Origin: Saccharothrix espanaensis DSM 44229
Lineage (GTDB): Bacteria; Actinomycetota; Actinomycetes; Mycobacteriales; Pseudonocardiaceae
Assembly (NCBI RefSeq): GCF_000328705.1
Contig: NC_019673.1
Coordinates: 4,774,001-4,838,000 of the forward strand
DNA length: 64,000 nucleotides
Reading direction: 5' to 3'
Both the position numbers and the translations under genes were made by a program. Numbering within the stretch: the first letter of the stretch is position 1; each line of letters starts with the position of its first letter. The notes beneath the pieces are model-generated. The model had not been told where the DNA came from, did no database searches, and saw only the letters and a list, made by a program, of their open reading frames with translations. Below are positions 42,076 to 50,457 of the stretch, piece by piece.

Positions 42076-42720
42076 ATGGCGAGGATCGAGTCGACGTTGG
42101 TCTCGGTGGACGTGCTCACCCTGCGGTTCGACGCGCGGGCGCGGGCGGTGCTGCTGGCCGTCGCGCCGCGCGGGTCCGACCCGTTCGCCGGGGCGTTGGC
42201 GCTGCCGGGCGTGCTGCTGGGGCGCGGTGAGCGGCTGCGCGACGCGGCGCTGCGGGCGGTGACCGGCAAGCTCGGGCTCGACGGGTCGGCGGTGACCGCC
42301 ACCGGGCAGTTGGCGACCTTCGACGAGCCGTCGCGCGACCCGCGCGGGCCGACGCTGTCGGTCGCGCTGTGGGCGACGGTCGACCCGGCGGCACCCGCCT
42401 CGGGCCCGATCTGGACGCCGCCGGCCGAGGTGCCCGCGCTGGCGTTCGACCACGACCGGATCGTGGCCGACTGCCGGCCGATGCTGGCCGACCGGCTGTG
42501 GCGGGACGTGCCGTTCACGGCGGGCCTGCTGGGCCGGGAGTTCACCACGGCGCAGGCGCTGGACGTGACCGAGTCGCTCACCGGCGACCGCCCGTACCCG
42601 GCCAACCTGGGCCGCACGATGGACCGCGTACCCGGTCTGGAGCGCACCGAGCAGCACGCGGCCGCCCTGCCCAAGGGCGGGCGGCCACCGCTGGTCTGGC
42701 GCTGGACCTCGACCGGCTGA
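42076..42720 (+). CDS. NrtR-like Nudix regulator with winged helix
   Basis: A 214-residue protein. The N-terminal part is a Nudix fold (LALPGVLLGRGERLRDAALR, AVTGKLGL), but the Nudix box lacks its metal-binding glutamates (RAVTGKLG in place of REUxEExG), so it probably binds but does not hydrolyse. The C-terminal 60 residues (FTTAQALDVTESLTGDRPYP, GGRPPLVWRW) match the winged helix of NrtR repressors, whose ligand is ADP-ribose. ATG 42076 is 20 bp after the previous stop. Probably the local repressor acting on the 38792-38816 repeat. Confidence 0.75.
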   Translation: MARIESTLVSVDVLTLRFDARARAVLLAVAPRGSDPFAGALALPGVLLGRGERLRDAALRAVTGKLGLDGSAVTATGQLATFDEPSRDPRGPTLSVALWATVDPAAPASGPIWTPPAEVPALAFDHDRIVADCRPMLADRLWRDVPFTAGLLGREFTTAQALDVTESLTGDRPYPANLGRTMDRVPGLERTEQHAAALPKGGRPPLVWRWTSTG

Positions 42721-42840
42721 GCCCCATCGACCGGCTGAGCCCCGACGACCGGCTGAGCCCCGACGACCGGCTGGGCCCCGACGACCGGCTGGGCCCAGCC
42801 GAACCCGCTGGGCCCCGACGATCAGCTGGGCGCCCCGATG
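42711..42840. repeat. Tandem 18-bp repeat at the 3' end of the Nudix gene
   Basis: Units GACCGGCTGAGCCCCGAC and close variants run from the last codons of the Nudix gene (the stop TGA is part of unit 1) across the following 110 bp; five units are clear, then two more are degenerate. The palindrome GCTGGGCCCAGC (about 42789-42800) could help stop transcription towards the convergent amidase. Confidence 0.8.
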
Positions 42841-42858
42841 ACCGGCGCGCCGGTCGGG

Positions 42859-44349
42859 TCAGGGCAGGGTGGTCAGGTAGCGCGGGGCCCGGCGGGCGTG
42901 GGTGAGCTGTTCGAACGCCGCCGCGAACCGCAGGACCTTCGCGTCGGCGCGGTGGCCCGCCATGAAGGACACGCCGACCGGCAGCGGCCCGGCGAAGCCC
43001 GCCGGCACCGACACGTTCGGGTAGCCCGCCGCCGCGGCCGGGGTCGAGGTGCCCAGCACGTAGGCGTCGCCCGCGGCGTAGTCGGTCTTCCAGGCCGGCG
43101 AGTTGGTCGGGGCCATGATCACGTCCAGCCGCTGCCCGGCCAGCACCTCGTCGATCGACCGCCGGGCCAGGGTGGTCGCGGTGCGGCGCTGCTCCTGGTA
43201 GGCCGGGTCGGTCAGCGGGGGCGCGTCGCGGGCGGCGAGGAAGAGCTCCTGGCCGAACCGGCTCAGCTCGACCGGGTCCCGCTCGTTGAACGCGATCAGG
43301 TCGGCGACGGTCCGGAAGCGGCCGGGCCGGGTGGCCAGGTAGCGCTCCAGGTCGTGCTTGAACTCCGCGGTCAGCGCCGGGAACTCGACCGCGTCGATCT
43401 GGTCCTGGTAGGGCAGGTCGACGTCGACCACGGTCGCCCCGGCGCGCCGCAGCGCGTCCACCGACCGCTGCACCACCAGGTCGGCCTCCGGGCTGGCACC
43501 AGCCTTGCGCCACACGCCGATCCGCGCGCCGCGCAGCGCGTTCCCGCCCGCGGAGCCGGCCGCCGCGTAGTCGCCGCCGCCGAGCGCGGACATCAGGATC
43601 GCCGCGTCCACGACGTGCCGCGCCATCGGCCCGGCGGTGTCCTGCTCGGTCGAGAGCGGCACCACTCCCCTGCCGCTGACCAGGCCCAGCGTCGGTTTGA
43701 GGCCGACCACGCCGTTCTGCCCGGCGGGGCAGACGATCGACCCGTCGGTCTCGGTGCCGACCGCCACCTGGGCCAGCGACGCGGCGACCGCCGCGCCCGA
43801 CCCCGACGACGAGCCGCACGGGTTGCGGTCGAGCACGTGCGGGTTGTTCGTCTGGCCGCCCACCGCCGACCAGCCCGACGTCGAGCGGGTGGACCGGAAG
43901 TTGGCCCACTCCGACAGGTTCACCTTGCCGAGGATCACCGCGCCGGCCTCGCGCAGCCGGGTGACCAGCTCGGCGTCCTGGCGGGGCGGCACGGTCAACG
44001 CGCGCGAACCGGCCGTGCTCGCCAGGCCCCCGGTGTCGATGTTGTCCTTGAGCAGCACCGGGATGCCGTCCATCCGGCTGAGCGTCCGGCCCTGCGCGCG
44101 CCGCCGGTCGCTGGCCGCCGCCTGGTCGAGCGCGGTCGGGTCCAGGGCGAGCACGGACCGGACCCGGCCGTCCACCTGGTGGATGCGGCGCAGGTAGGCC
44201 CTGGTCAGGTCGACGGCGGTCAGGGTGCCCGCGTCCATCCGGCGGGCCAGGTGCGGGATGGTGGCCCGGTCCAGGTCCAGCACGGGCGCGGCCTGGGCGG
44301 GCGGCGCGACGAGGAGCACGGCGACGGCCGCCGCGAGCAGTGATCGCAT
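42859..44349 (-). CDS. Secreted amidase-signature-family hydrolase
   Basis: A 496-residue exported amidase. Residues 1-20 are a Sec signal peptide (LLAAAVAVLLVAPPAQAAP). The Ser-cisSer-Lys triad is present: Lys101 (LLKDNID), the GSSSGS stretch (179-184) and Ser204 in TETDGSI. The family hydrolyses amide bonds of small or peptide-like substrates; export and lack of other domains suggest extracellular scavenging or peptide-amide cleavage. Start ATG 44349 gives a normal signal peptide. Monocistronic, divergent from the LuxR regulator across a 514-bp gap. Confidence 0.93.
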   Translation of the reverse strand: MRSLLAAAVAVLLVAPPAQAAPVLDLDRATIPHLARRMDAGTLTAVDLTRAYLRRIHQVDGRVRSVLALDPTALDQAAASDRRRAQGRTLSRMDGIPVLLKDNIDTGGLASTAGSRALTVPPRQDAELVTRLREAGAVILGKVNLSEWANFRSTRSTSGWSAVGGQTNNPHVLDRNPCGSSSGSGAAVAASLAQVAVGTETDGSIVCPAGQNGVVGLKPTLGLVSGRGVVPLSTEQDTAGPMARHVVDAAILMSALGGGDYAAAGSAGGNALRGARIGVWRKAGASPEADLVVQRSVDALRRAGATVVDVDLPYQDQIDAVEFPALTAEFKHDLERYLATRPGRFRTVADLIAFNERDPVELSRFGQELFLAARDAPPLTDPAYQEQRRTATTLARRSIDEVLAGQRLDVIMAPTNSPAWKTDYAAGDAYVLGTSTPAAAAGYPNVSVPAGFAGPLPVGVSFMAGHRADAKVLRFAAAFEQLTHARRAPRYLTTLP

Positions 44350-44863
44350 GGGCTCCAGTCCAGACCTGTCGCCGGCGGCGGTAAACCCGCCATTGGTCGG
44401 TGCGTGCGGCCAGGATTCCGGGTGGCGTGGACGGAGACCCGCCGGACGGGCGGCGCGGGCGAGGTGGTCAGGCTCGCCCGGGTCGTGTCGCCCGCCGCCC
44501 GGCGGGTCTCCGGGGGAAGCGGCGGGGGTTGCGCGCCCCGCCGCCTGGTCTGTTCACGCTCAAGCCCACCAGCCGCCGCACCGCCGCGCCTCACCTGAGG
44601 AGGGTGATGCCGATCAGCACGGCCACCCGGTTCGGTTGAAGATCAGCCGCGGGCGGTCGACCACGATCGACACCGCCCACGACGAGAGGAGTCCACATGG
44701 GACACAACGCCCTCTCGGCCCGCTCCGGGGCCACGACCGTGGCCACCGGCCCCCACTTCCCTTGGCACCGCCGGGTTCCCCGTGCCGGAACCCCCCGGAC
44801 CGATCGTCGTCGGCCCGGGGCCGTCGGGCAGCGGTGCAGCGTCGAATCAGGAGACGAAGGACC
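44350..44863. other. Large divergent gap with long hairpin and small start sites
   Basis: About 514 bp between the amidase and the LuxR regulator. The DNA at 44433-44511 forms a long imperfect hairpin. At 44598-44609 AGGAGGG precedes a 10-codon frame (MPISTATRFG), and at 44697 another ATG follows GAGAGGAG. None is a convincing gene, but the two strong ribosome sites suggest short leader peptides or a lost small gene. Confidence 0.45.
44433..44511. repeat. Long imperfect inverted repeat
   Basis: GGAGACCCGCCGG on the left matches CCGGCGGGTCTCC on the right, and the inner GGGCGGC/GCCGCCC and GGCGA/TCGCC segments also pair, leaving a loop of about 25 bases. It may be a terminator-like or attenuator RNA in the divergent region. 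Confidence 0.6.
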
Positions 44864-47500
44864 ATGCCGGAACACGAGCTCACCGCAGCGCCCGACGCGG
44901 ACCCGGCCTCGCCGCCGGTCGCGCCGCCGAAGCTGCGGGCGCCCGCCACCGCACCAGCGCCCGTCCCCCGCGACCGGCTGCTCGACGCGCTGGACGAGCA
45001 CACCTCGGCCGCGCACCGCCCGCCGCCGCTGACCGTGGTGTGCGCGCCGGCGGGTGCGGGCAAGACGACGCTGCTGGCACTGTGGGCCCGCAGACTCGCC
45101 GAACGCCGCGCGGCGGACCCGCTCGCGCCGTTCCCGGCGTGGGTGACGCTGGACGCGCACGACAACGACCCGGCGCACCTGTGGGCGGCGGTCCGCGAGG
45201 CGCTGGCCGCCGCCGGCTGCCACGGCCTGCCGCCCGCCGGCGACGGCTTCCCGGAATCGCTGATCACCGCGTTCGACACCGTCACCACCCCGGTGTGCCT
45301 GGTGCTGGACGACGCCCACGAGCTGACCGGGCCGGAGTCGGTGCGCGGCCTGGCGCTGCTGGCCCGGCACACGCCCGACCGGCTGCGGCTGGTGCTCGTC
45401 TCGCGCACCCCGCCACCGCTGCACCTGTCGCGGCTGCGCGTCGAGGGCCGGCTGCGCGAGGTGCAGGCCGTGGAACTGGCGTTCACCGCGGCGGAGGCGG
45501 CCGTCCTGCTGGGCAACCACCACATCGAGCTCGCGCCGGACGAGCTGGACGTGCTGCTGCGGCACACCGAGGGCTGGGCGGTCGGCCTGCGGCTGGCCGC
45601 GATGTCGCTGACCACCCGGGGCCGCCCGTCGTTCCCCGCCGACGACCGGACCGTGGCGGACTACCTCAACGAGGAGGTGCTCGACCACCACCCCGAGCAC
45701 GTGCGCCGGTTCCTGCTGTCCACCAGCGTGTGCGACGCGGTCACCCCGGACCTGGCGACCGCGCTGTCCGACCGGTGCGACTCCGGCGAGATCCTCGACC
45801 GGCTGGACCGGGCCAACGCCCTGGTCAGCCGGGTGGACGAACCCGGCCAGTGGTACCGGGTGCACCCGGTGCTGCGGGCGTTCCTGGGCGGCGAGCTGGC
45901 CCGCACCCGGCCGTCGGCGCGGCGCCGGCTGCACCGGGTGGCCGCCGAGTGGCACCGCGACCACGGCCGGCCGCTGACCGCGCTGGAGCACGCCCTGTCC
46001 GGCGACCACCGGGACCTGGCGGGCGACCTGGTCGAGCAGACCGGCCTGGGCGTGGTGCTGCGCGGCGACGCCGACCGGCTGCACGACCTGCTCGGCCGGC
46101 TGCCCGGCCACCTGCCGGCCCGCCCCGGCGTCGCCCTGGTCGCCGCGACCGCCGCGCTGGAGGAGTGCGACGTGCCGGCCGCCGACCGGGCGCTGGAGCG
46201 GATGGACGAGTCGCCCCGGCTGCTGCGCTCGGAGGTGCTGCGGGCGTTCCACAGCGCGGTCCTGGTGCAGCGCGGCAGGTTCCCGGACCCGCCGACACCG
46301 CAGGACGGGCCCGGCCGGCCGCCGATGGGCCGCAGCGGCGACCCCGACCTGGACGTGCTCGCGCTGCTCAGCCACGGGGTCGCCGCGCTGCGCCGAGGCG
46401 CGCACACCTCCGCCGAGGAGGGGTTGCGGCGGGCGCTGGACCTGGCGCTGCGCGGCGGGTTGGACTACGCGGCGCTGCACTGCCAGGTCCACTTGGCGGT
46501 GATCGCGGCGGCCCGGGGCGACCTGCCGCTGGTCGAGGAGCGGGCGCGGCACGCGGTCGAGTTCGCCGCCGAACGGCACTGGGCGGGCCGGCCCGCCCTG
46601 GTGATGGCGTACGTGCTCTTGGGGCTGCGCAGCCACTTGCGCTACGACCGCGAACGCGCGAAGCGGTTCGCCCGGTTGGCCGTCGACCACCTGCCGGAGG
46701 GCGCCGACACCACCACCGCGTTAGCGGCGGCCAGCCTGCACGCGGTGGTGTCGTTCGACGACGCCGACGACCCGCACGCCGTGGTGGCCAAGCTGCGCGG
46801 CCAGTGGGGCGCGGTCGACGACCGGTCGGTGGCCGCTCCCCTGCTGGCCTACGTCGCGCCCACCGCGCAGCGGATGGCGTTGCGGGTCGGGGAACTCGGG
46901 TGGGCCGTCGAACTCGCCGAACGGGCGTCCGCCGCGCTGGGCGCGGGCGGCGAGACCGCCCTGTTGCAGGCGGTCGTGCAGGCCCACCGGGCCCGCTCCG
47001 GGCAGGCCCGCCGGCTGCTGGAACCGTTGCTGCGCGGAGAGCTGCGGACCGTCGCGGCCACCACGCCGGTCGAGGCGTGGCTGCTGGAGGCGGTGCTGGT
47101 GGACCGGGCGGGCGACCGGCACCGGGCGCACGAGGCGCTGGCCAAGGCGCTCGCCCTGGCCGAGCCGATCGGCGTTGTGCGGCCGTTCGTCAACGCGGGT
47201 GCGCCGGTGCGCGACCTGCTCGGCGTGGGCGTCGGCCGGTTCGGGCGGCTGGACCGGTTCGCGGGCGCGGTGATGCCCGCGCTGCCCGCGCAGGCGTCCG
47301 GGCACGTCGACCCGCTGACCAACCGCGAACTGGATCTGCTGGTGGAACTGCCGTCGATGCGCACCACCGAGGAGATCGCCGACTCGATGTACGTGTCGGT
47401 CAACACCGTGAAGACCCACCTGCGCGGCATCTACCGCAAGTTGGGCGTCAGCCAGCGGCGCGACGCCGTGCTCGTGGCCCGGCAGCGCGGCCTCCTCTGA
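44864..47500 (+). CDS. Large LuxR-type ATPase regulator (MalT/LAL-like)
   Basis: An 878-residue regulator. Residues 61-69 carry the Walker A (APAGAGKTT), near 145-156 the Walker B-like PVCLVLDDAHEL, then a helical, TPR-like MalT-type middle and a C-terminal LuxR HTH (LTNRELDLLVELPSMRTTEE, SVNTVKTHLRGIYRKLGVSQ). This STAND architecture is typical of LAL regulators, in which ATP and a ligand gate DNA binding. ATG 44864 has AAGGA upstream; the longer frame from 44225 contains the hairpin region and is rejected. Target unknown; the amidase next door is a candidate. Confidence 0.92.
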   Translation: MPEHELTAAPDADPASPPVAPPKLRAPATAPAPVPRDRLLDALDEHTSAAHRPPPLTVVCAPAGAGKTTLLALWARRLAERRAADPLAPFPAWVTLDAHDNDPAHLWAAVREALAAAGCHGLPPAGDGFPESLITAFDTVTTPVCLVLDDAHELTGPESVRGLALLARHTPDRLRLVLVSRTPPPLHLSRLRVEGRLREVQAVELAFTAAEAAVLLGNHHIELAPDELDVLLRHTEGWAVGLRLAAMSLTTRGRPSFPADDRTVADYLNEEVLDHHPEHVRRFLLSTSVCDAVTPDLATALSDRCDSGEILDRLDRANALVSRVDEPGQWYRVHPVLRAFLGGELARTRPSARRRLHRVAAEWHRDHGRPLTALEHALSGDHRDLAGDLVEQTGLGVVLRGDADRLHDLLGRLPGHLPARPGVALVAATAALEECDVPAADRALERMDESPRLLRSEVLRAFHSAVLVQRGRFPDPPTPQDGPGRPPMGRSGDPDLDVLALLSHGVAALRRGAHTSAEEGLRRALDLALRGGLDYAALHCQVHLAVIAAARGDLPLVEERARHAVEFAAERHWAGRPALVMAYVLLGLRSHLRYDRERAKRFARLAVDHLPEGADTTTALAAASLHAVVSFDDADDPHAVVAKLRGQWGAVDDRSVAAPLLAYVAPTAQRMALRVGELGWAVELAERASAALGAGGETALLQAVVQAHRARSGQARRLLEPLLRGELRTVAATTPVEAWLLEAVLVDRAGDRHRAHEALAKALALAEPIGVVRPFVNAGAPVRDLLGVGVGRFGRLDRFAGAVMPALPAQASGHVDPLTNRELDLLVELPSMRTTEEIADSMYVSVNTVKTHLRGIYRKLGVSQRRDAVLVARQRGLL

Positions 47501-47508
47501 GGGGCACC

Positions 47509-47546
47509 GCGGCCGGCGGGACGACGAGGTCCCCGCCACGGGCCGC
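47509..47546 (+). terminator. GC-rich hairpin after LuxR gene
   Basis: GCGGCC-GGCGGG (47509-47520) can pair with CCCGCC and GGCCGC (47532-47546) around a short loop, with an ACG bulge. It follows the LuxR stop by 8 bp. Confidence 0.5.
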
Positions 47547-47688
47547 GTTCGGTCAGTCACCCGCCGTGGGCGAGGCGCGGAGGTGCGCGGACCGGGACGG
47601 TACGTGTCGAGGCGTCACCCGAGGGGTCGAAGCGCCACCCGGAGGCCCGGGGCGGCAGGTCGGGGCGTCGCTACCCGAAGGAGGAACC

Positions 47689-48588
47689 ATGGACTCGTTC
47701 CGGCTGGACGACGTGCTGGGGGCGGTGGTGCGCGGCCTGCGCGGCGCGGTGCCCGGCCTGGTGGGCGCGGACGTCGCCGTGCTGTACCCGTCCCGGCCGC
47801 ACCACCGGCCGGTGGTGCTCGCCGAGCACGGCGTGGGCGGCGCGCTGGAGGACGTGCAGTCCCGGGTGCGCGGCGGGCCGACCCGGGACGCCGCCGCCGG
47901 CGGCAAGCCCGTGGTCAGCGCCGACCTGTGGCGCGACGAGCGGTGGCCGGGGCTCGACCTGGACCGGGCGTGCCGGATGTTCCCCCGTCGCCGCGCCGCG
48001 CTGCGCGAGGTGCGCGGCGCGACGGCGCTGCCGGGACTGCGGGACAACGGCGGCCTGGTCGTGCTCACCGCCTACGGCAACCGGCCGGCCGACGACGCGA
48101 CGCTGGACGTCCTGTCCCGGTACGAACGGCTGGTGGCGTCGGCGATCGCGACCGTGTCCGCGTCGGCGGGCACCGAGGAGCGCACCGGGCGGGTGCTGGC
48201 AGTGCTGCACCACCGGGCCCTGGTGGACCAGGCGAAGGGCATCGTGATGGCCCGCTGCCGCACCGACGCCGACACCGCGTGGGCGCTGCTGCACGAGGTC
48301 AGCGCCCGCGCCGGGGCCGAGCCGTCGGCCGTAGCGGTGGAACTGGTGGACGAGGTGGTGGACCGGCCGTGCCCGTTCGGGGCGCGCGCCGTGGGCGAAC
48401 CCAAGGCACGCCGCATCGCACGCGAGCTGTGGGCCGCCATCGGCACCGACCCCGGCACGCCCCACCGCCCGTCCACTCCGGACACGACGGTGGCCTCCGA
48501 CGAGACGGCCTCCGAGGACGCGACCGATGACGCGACCGATGACGCGCTCGATGACGCGACTGGAGCGATGGCCGTCGAGCACGCCTGA
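47689..48588 (+). CDS. GAF-ANTAR regulator
   Basis: A 299-residue protein. Residues about 1-150 fit a GAF-type sensor (MDSFRLDDVLGAVVRGLRG, VLYPSRPHHRPVVLAEHGV). Residues about 165-225 are an ANTAR RNA-binding domain (LVDQAKGIVMARCRTDADTA, WALLHEVSARA), which acts by antitermination in two-component-like systems. The C-terminus is a low-complexity acidic tail with repeats (DATDDATDDALDDATG). AAGGAGG lies 5 bp upstream of ATG 47689. Signal unknown. Confidence 0.88.
   Translation: MDSFRLDDVLGAVVRGLRGAVPGLVGADVAVLYPSRPHHRPVVLAEHGVGGALEDVQSRVRGGPTRDAAAGGKPVVSADLWRDERWPGLDLDRACRMFPRRRAALREVRGATALPGLRDNGGLVVLTAYGNRPADDATLDVLSRYERLVASAIATVSASAGTEERTGRVLAVLHHRALVDQAKGIVMARCRTDADTAWALLHEVSARAGAEPSAVAVELVDEVVDRPCPFGARAVGEPKARRIARELWAAIGTDPGTPHRPSTPDTTVASDETASEDATDDATDDALDDATGAMAVEHA
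48517..48564. repeat. Tandem 12-bp repeat in the ANTAR tail
   Basis: GACGCGACCGAT occurs twice, then GACGCGCTCGAT and GACGCGACTGGA. It encodes the acidic DATDDATDDALDDATG tail in frame, so copy changes would alter only tail length. Confidence 0.75.
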
Positions 48589-48599
48589 TTCCGGTCGTG

Positions 48600-48974
48600 C
48601 TCGACGTCAGACCCGGCCTGGGGCGAGGCTCCCCAGGACCAGGCGGTGCGGGGCCAGGCTGCGCCGGTTCGGGTGGCGCCGGTCCGGGTGGCGCCGGTTC
48701 GGGTGGCGCGGTCGAGCAGCGAGCCGTCCCAGCCGCTCGCCGCGCCCGGCAGGTAGCGCAGGTGGTAGCCGGGCGGGCCGGCGCGCAGGGCGGCGGAGTT
48801 GAAGTCCGCGTCGGCGGGGTCGTCGGTCAGCGGCGAGACGACCAGGTAGCTGCCGTGGTCGAACGCGAAGTAGTACCGGCGGCCGTCGACCGTCAACGAC
48901 TCGATACCGGCGACGTGCCCGACACGTCCGTCCAGGGCCAGGAGGTCCACCGGAGCATGATCGCGGGAAACCAA
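48600..48974 (-). pseudogene. Small gene that has lost its stop codon
   Basis: The reverse strand from a TTG at 48974 (or GTG 48950) reads VDLLALDGRVGHVAGIESLT and GRRYYFAFDHGSYLVVSPLT and GPPGYHLRYLPGAASGWDGS, compact sequence with a beta-rich look, then the 15-bp repeat TRTGATRTGATRTGA. There is no stop near the expected end; the frame stays open to 48072, running antisense to the whole ANTAR tail. I read the conserved part as a real small protein gene whose 3' end was disrupted by repeat expansion. Family not recognised. Confidence 0.4.
48661..48709. repeat. Tandem 15-bp repeat
   Basis: GCGCCGGTTCGGGTG, GCGCCGGTCCGGGTG, GCGCCGGTTCGGGTG and a partial fourth unit. On the reverse strand it encodes TRTGA repeats at the C-terminus of the small gene. 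Confidence 0.8.
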
Positions 48975-49064
48975 GGGCGACTGACAGGGAACTCACAGGC
49001 TGCCCTCAGCATCCGAACGGACCATCGAGGTCAGAGCACCGACTCCGCGCATCGGAGGGCCGCC

Positions 49065-49868
49065 ATGACCGTCCTCGACCACCTGGTCCGTCCCGACGTC
49101 CCGACCACCGGCTGGGCCACCGCCCAGGGCCGGCGGCGGGTGGCCGCCGACGCCGCCACCGCACGCACCGCCACGGCGACCGGCAGGTTCGCGATCGCCG
49201 TGGCCGACGGCATCGGCGACATCCCGGAAGCCGTGCAGGCCGCCCGTCTGGCCGTGGAGGTCGCCGCCGACGAGGCGTGGGGTGCCGACGTCATGGGGGT
49301 CCCGCCCGCCGTCCGCCACGCCTTGGACCGCGCGACGCCGACCGTGCCCATCAGCAGGCTCCCCGACGAGGCAACCGCAGTCATCCCATCCCGGGTCGCT
49401 CGTCCGGCACCGCCCTCGGACGCCCGTTCCGGCGACACGACGTACGTGGTGGCGGCGGGCGACCGCCACCACGGCTGGTCGGTGACCTGGGTGGGCGACT
49501 GCCGCGCGTACTTCGTCCCCTTGGTCCCGGACACCCCGGCGGGCCACGGACCTGCGGTCCTGCTCACCGCGGACCACACGATCGGCCAGTACCTCAGGGA
49601 ACGTGGGGTGAACGCGAACCCGAGCCTCGACCGGGTAGTCACCACCACGGCGCGCAAGGGCGTACCGGGCTACGCGGCGGGCCCGCCCGGCGCAGGCCGC
49701 CTGGTGCTGCTGACCAACGGCGTCCATCACCAACTCGACGCCGAGGACATCGCCCGCATCGCCGCTTCGGTGGGCGACCCGGCCGAAGCCGCCCGCCTCC
49801 TGGTAGCCGCCGCACTGGACTCGGGCGGCACCGACAACGCCGCCGCAGCAGTCGCCGACCTGCGGTGA
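49065..49868 (+). CDS. PP2C-like protein phosphatase
   Basis: A 267-residue PP2C-fold protein. Metal-site elements are visible: FAIAVADGIGD, VTWVGDCRAYFV and the late GGTDNAAAAVADL. The first motif, normally RxxNQDA, is weak (GRRRVAADAATART), so activity may be low. A Pro-rich, variable segment (PSRVARPAPPSDARSGD) interrupts the middle. ATG 49065 has GGAGGG upstream and begins the fold; the open frame upstream is rejected. Possible dephosphorylation of a STAS or kinase partner is inferred from the family. Confidence 0.78.
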   Translation: MTVLDHLVRPDVPTTGWATAQGRRRVAADAATARTATATGRFAIAVADGIGDIPEAVQAARLAVEVAADEAWGADVMGVPPAVRHALDRATPTVPISRLPDEATAVIPSRVARPAPPSDARSGDTTYVVAAGDRHHGWSVTWVGDCRAYFVPLVPDTPAGHGPAVLLTADHTIGQYLRERGVNANPSLDRVVTTTARKGVPGYAAGPPGAGRLVLLTNGVHHQLDAEDIARIAASVGDPAEAARLLVAAALDSGGTDNAAAAVADLR

Positions 49869-50073
49869 CACCCGATCGGGTGAAGAACCTCAAAATACGT
49901 ACGGAAACACTGTTCCCGTCACTCGGTTTGAATACCGACCGCCTCGAACCCCACCAGACCATGAACCCCAAGCCCCCACCCTGACGCCACCCCCACCAGC
50001 CCACCCCACAGCCCCCACCCCACAGGCCCCCGCCGACACAGGGACCCACTCCGCGATCACCCGGCCTGGTTGC

Positions 50074-50136
50074 CCGCCACGCGCGATAGCCGCCACGCGC
50101 AGGCAGCCGCCACGCGCGACAGCCGCTGCGCGCAGT
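50074..50136. repeat. Degenerate 16-17 bp tandem repeat
   Basis: GCCACGCGCGATAGCC, GCCACGCGCAGGCAGCC, GCCACGCGCGACAGCC and GCTGCGCGCAGTCAGC are adjacent variants of one unit. Confidence 0.6.
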
Positions 50137-50152
50137 CAGCGAGCGTGCGCAC

Positions 50153-50190
50153 GGGCAGGGGCCGTCTGCGGGCAGGGGCCATCTGCGGGC
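50153..50190. repeat. 17-bp direct repeat, two copies
   Basis: GGGCAGGGGCCGTCTGC and GGGCAGGGGCCATCTGC are adjacent, differing at one base, followed by GGGC. Confidence 0.7.
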
Positions 50191-50457
50191 CAACGGGTGG
50201 GGACGGGTGTGTGAGGCCCGTCGGCACCGCCGATCCGACGGGGATCGACGTGCAGCCGTGCGCGCCTCGTGCCATCGTCCGCCGCAGCCCGTACCGGGCA
50301 TCGTCTTCTGCTGTCGCCGCATGCCGTTGACGTCCGGCGACGCCTGCGCGCGCGGTGGACCCCGAAGTCACCGGGGGCGGTTGGCGACACGCGCACCCGG
50401 CCGGGCGCGATCACCTCCCCGAGGGCAGGATGGCCCTCGGAACTGGTGGAGGTGGGG

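Larger units (their letters stand above)
49869..50457. other. Gene-poor region with tandem repeats
   Basis: About 589 bp with no supportable gene. A relatively A/T-rich patch around 49885-49940 follows the phosphatase. Two repeat arrays (50074-50136, 50153-50190) lie in the middle. The end carries the ribosome site of the P-type ATPase. Confidence 0.5.

Noticed and set aside
42711-42840. CRISPR-like array
   Set aside because: Units are adjacent without spacers and degenerate gradually, so it is a simple tandem repeat.
44697-45032. Small gene starting MGHNALSARSG with a good ribosome site
   Set aside because: The frame runs deep into the LuxR gene and becomes Arg/Pro-rich; only the short start is plausible, so it is kept as a note.
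44782-48588. A frame of over 1200 residues containing the ANTAR protein at its end
   Set aside because: Only the part from ATG 47689 has domains and a ribosome site; the upstream part is a shadow of the LuxR gene.
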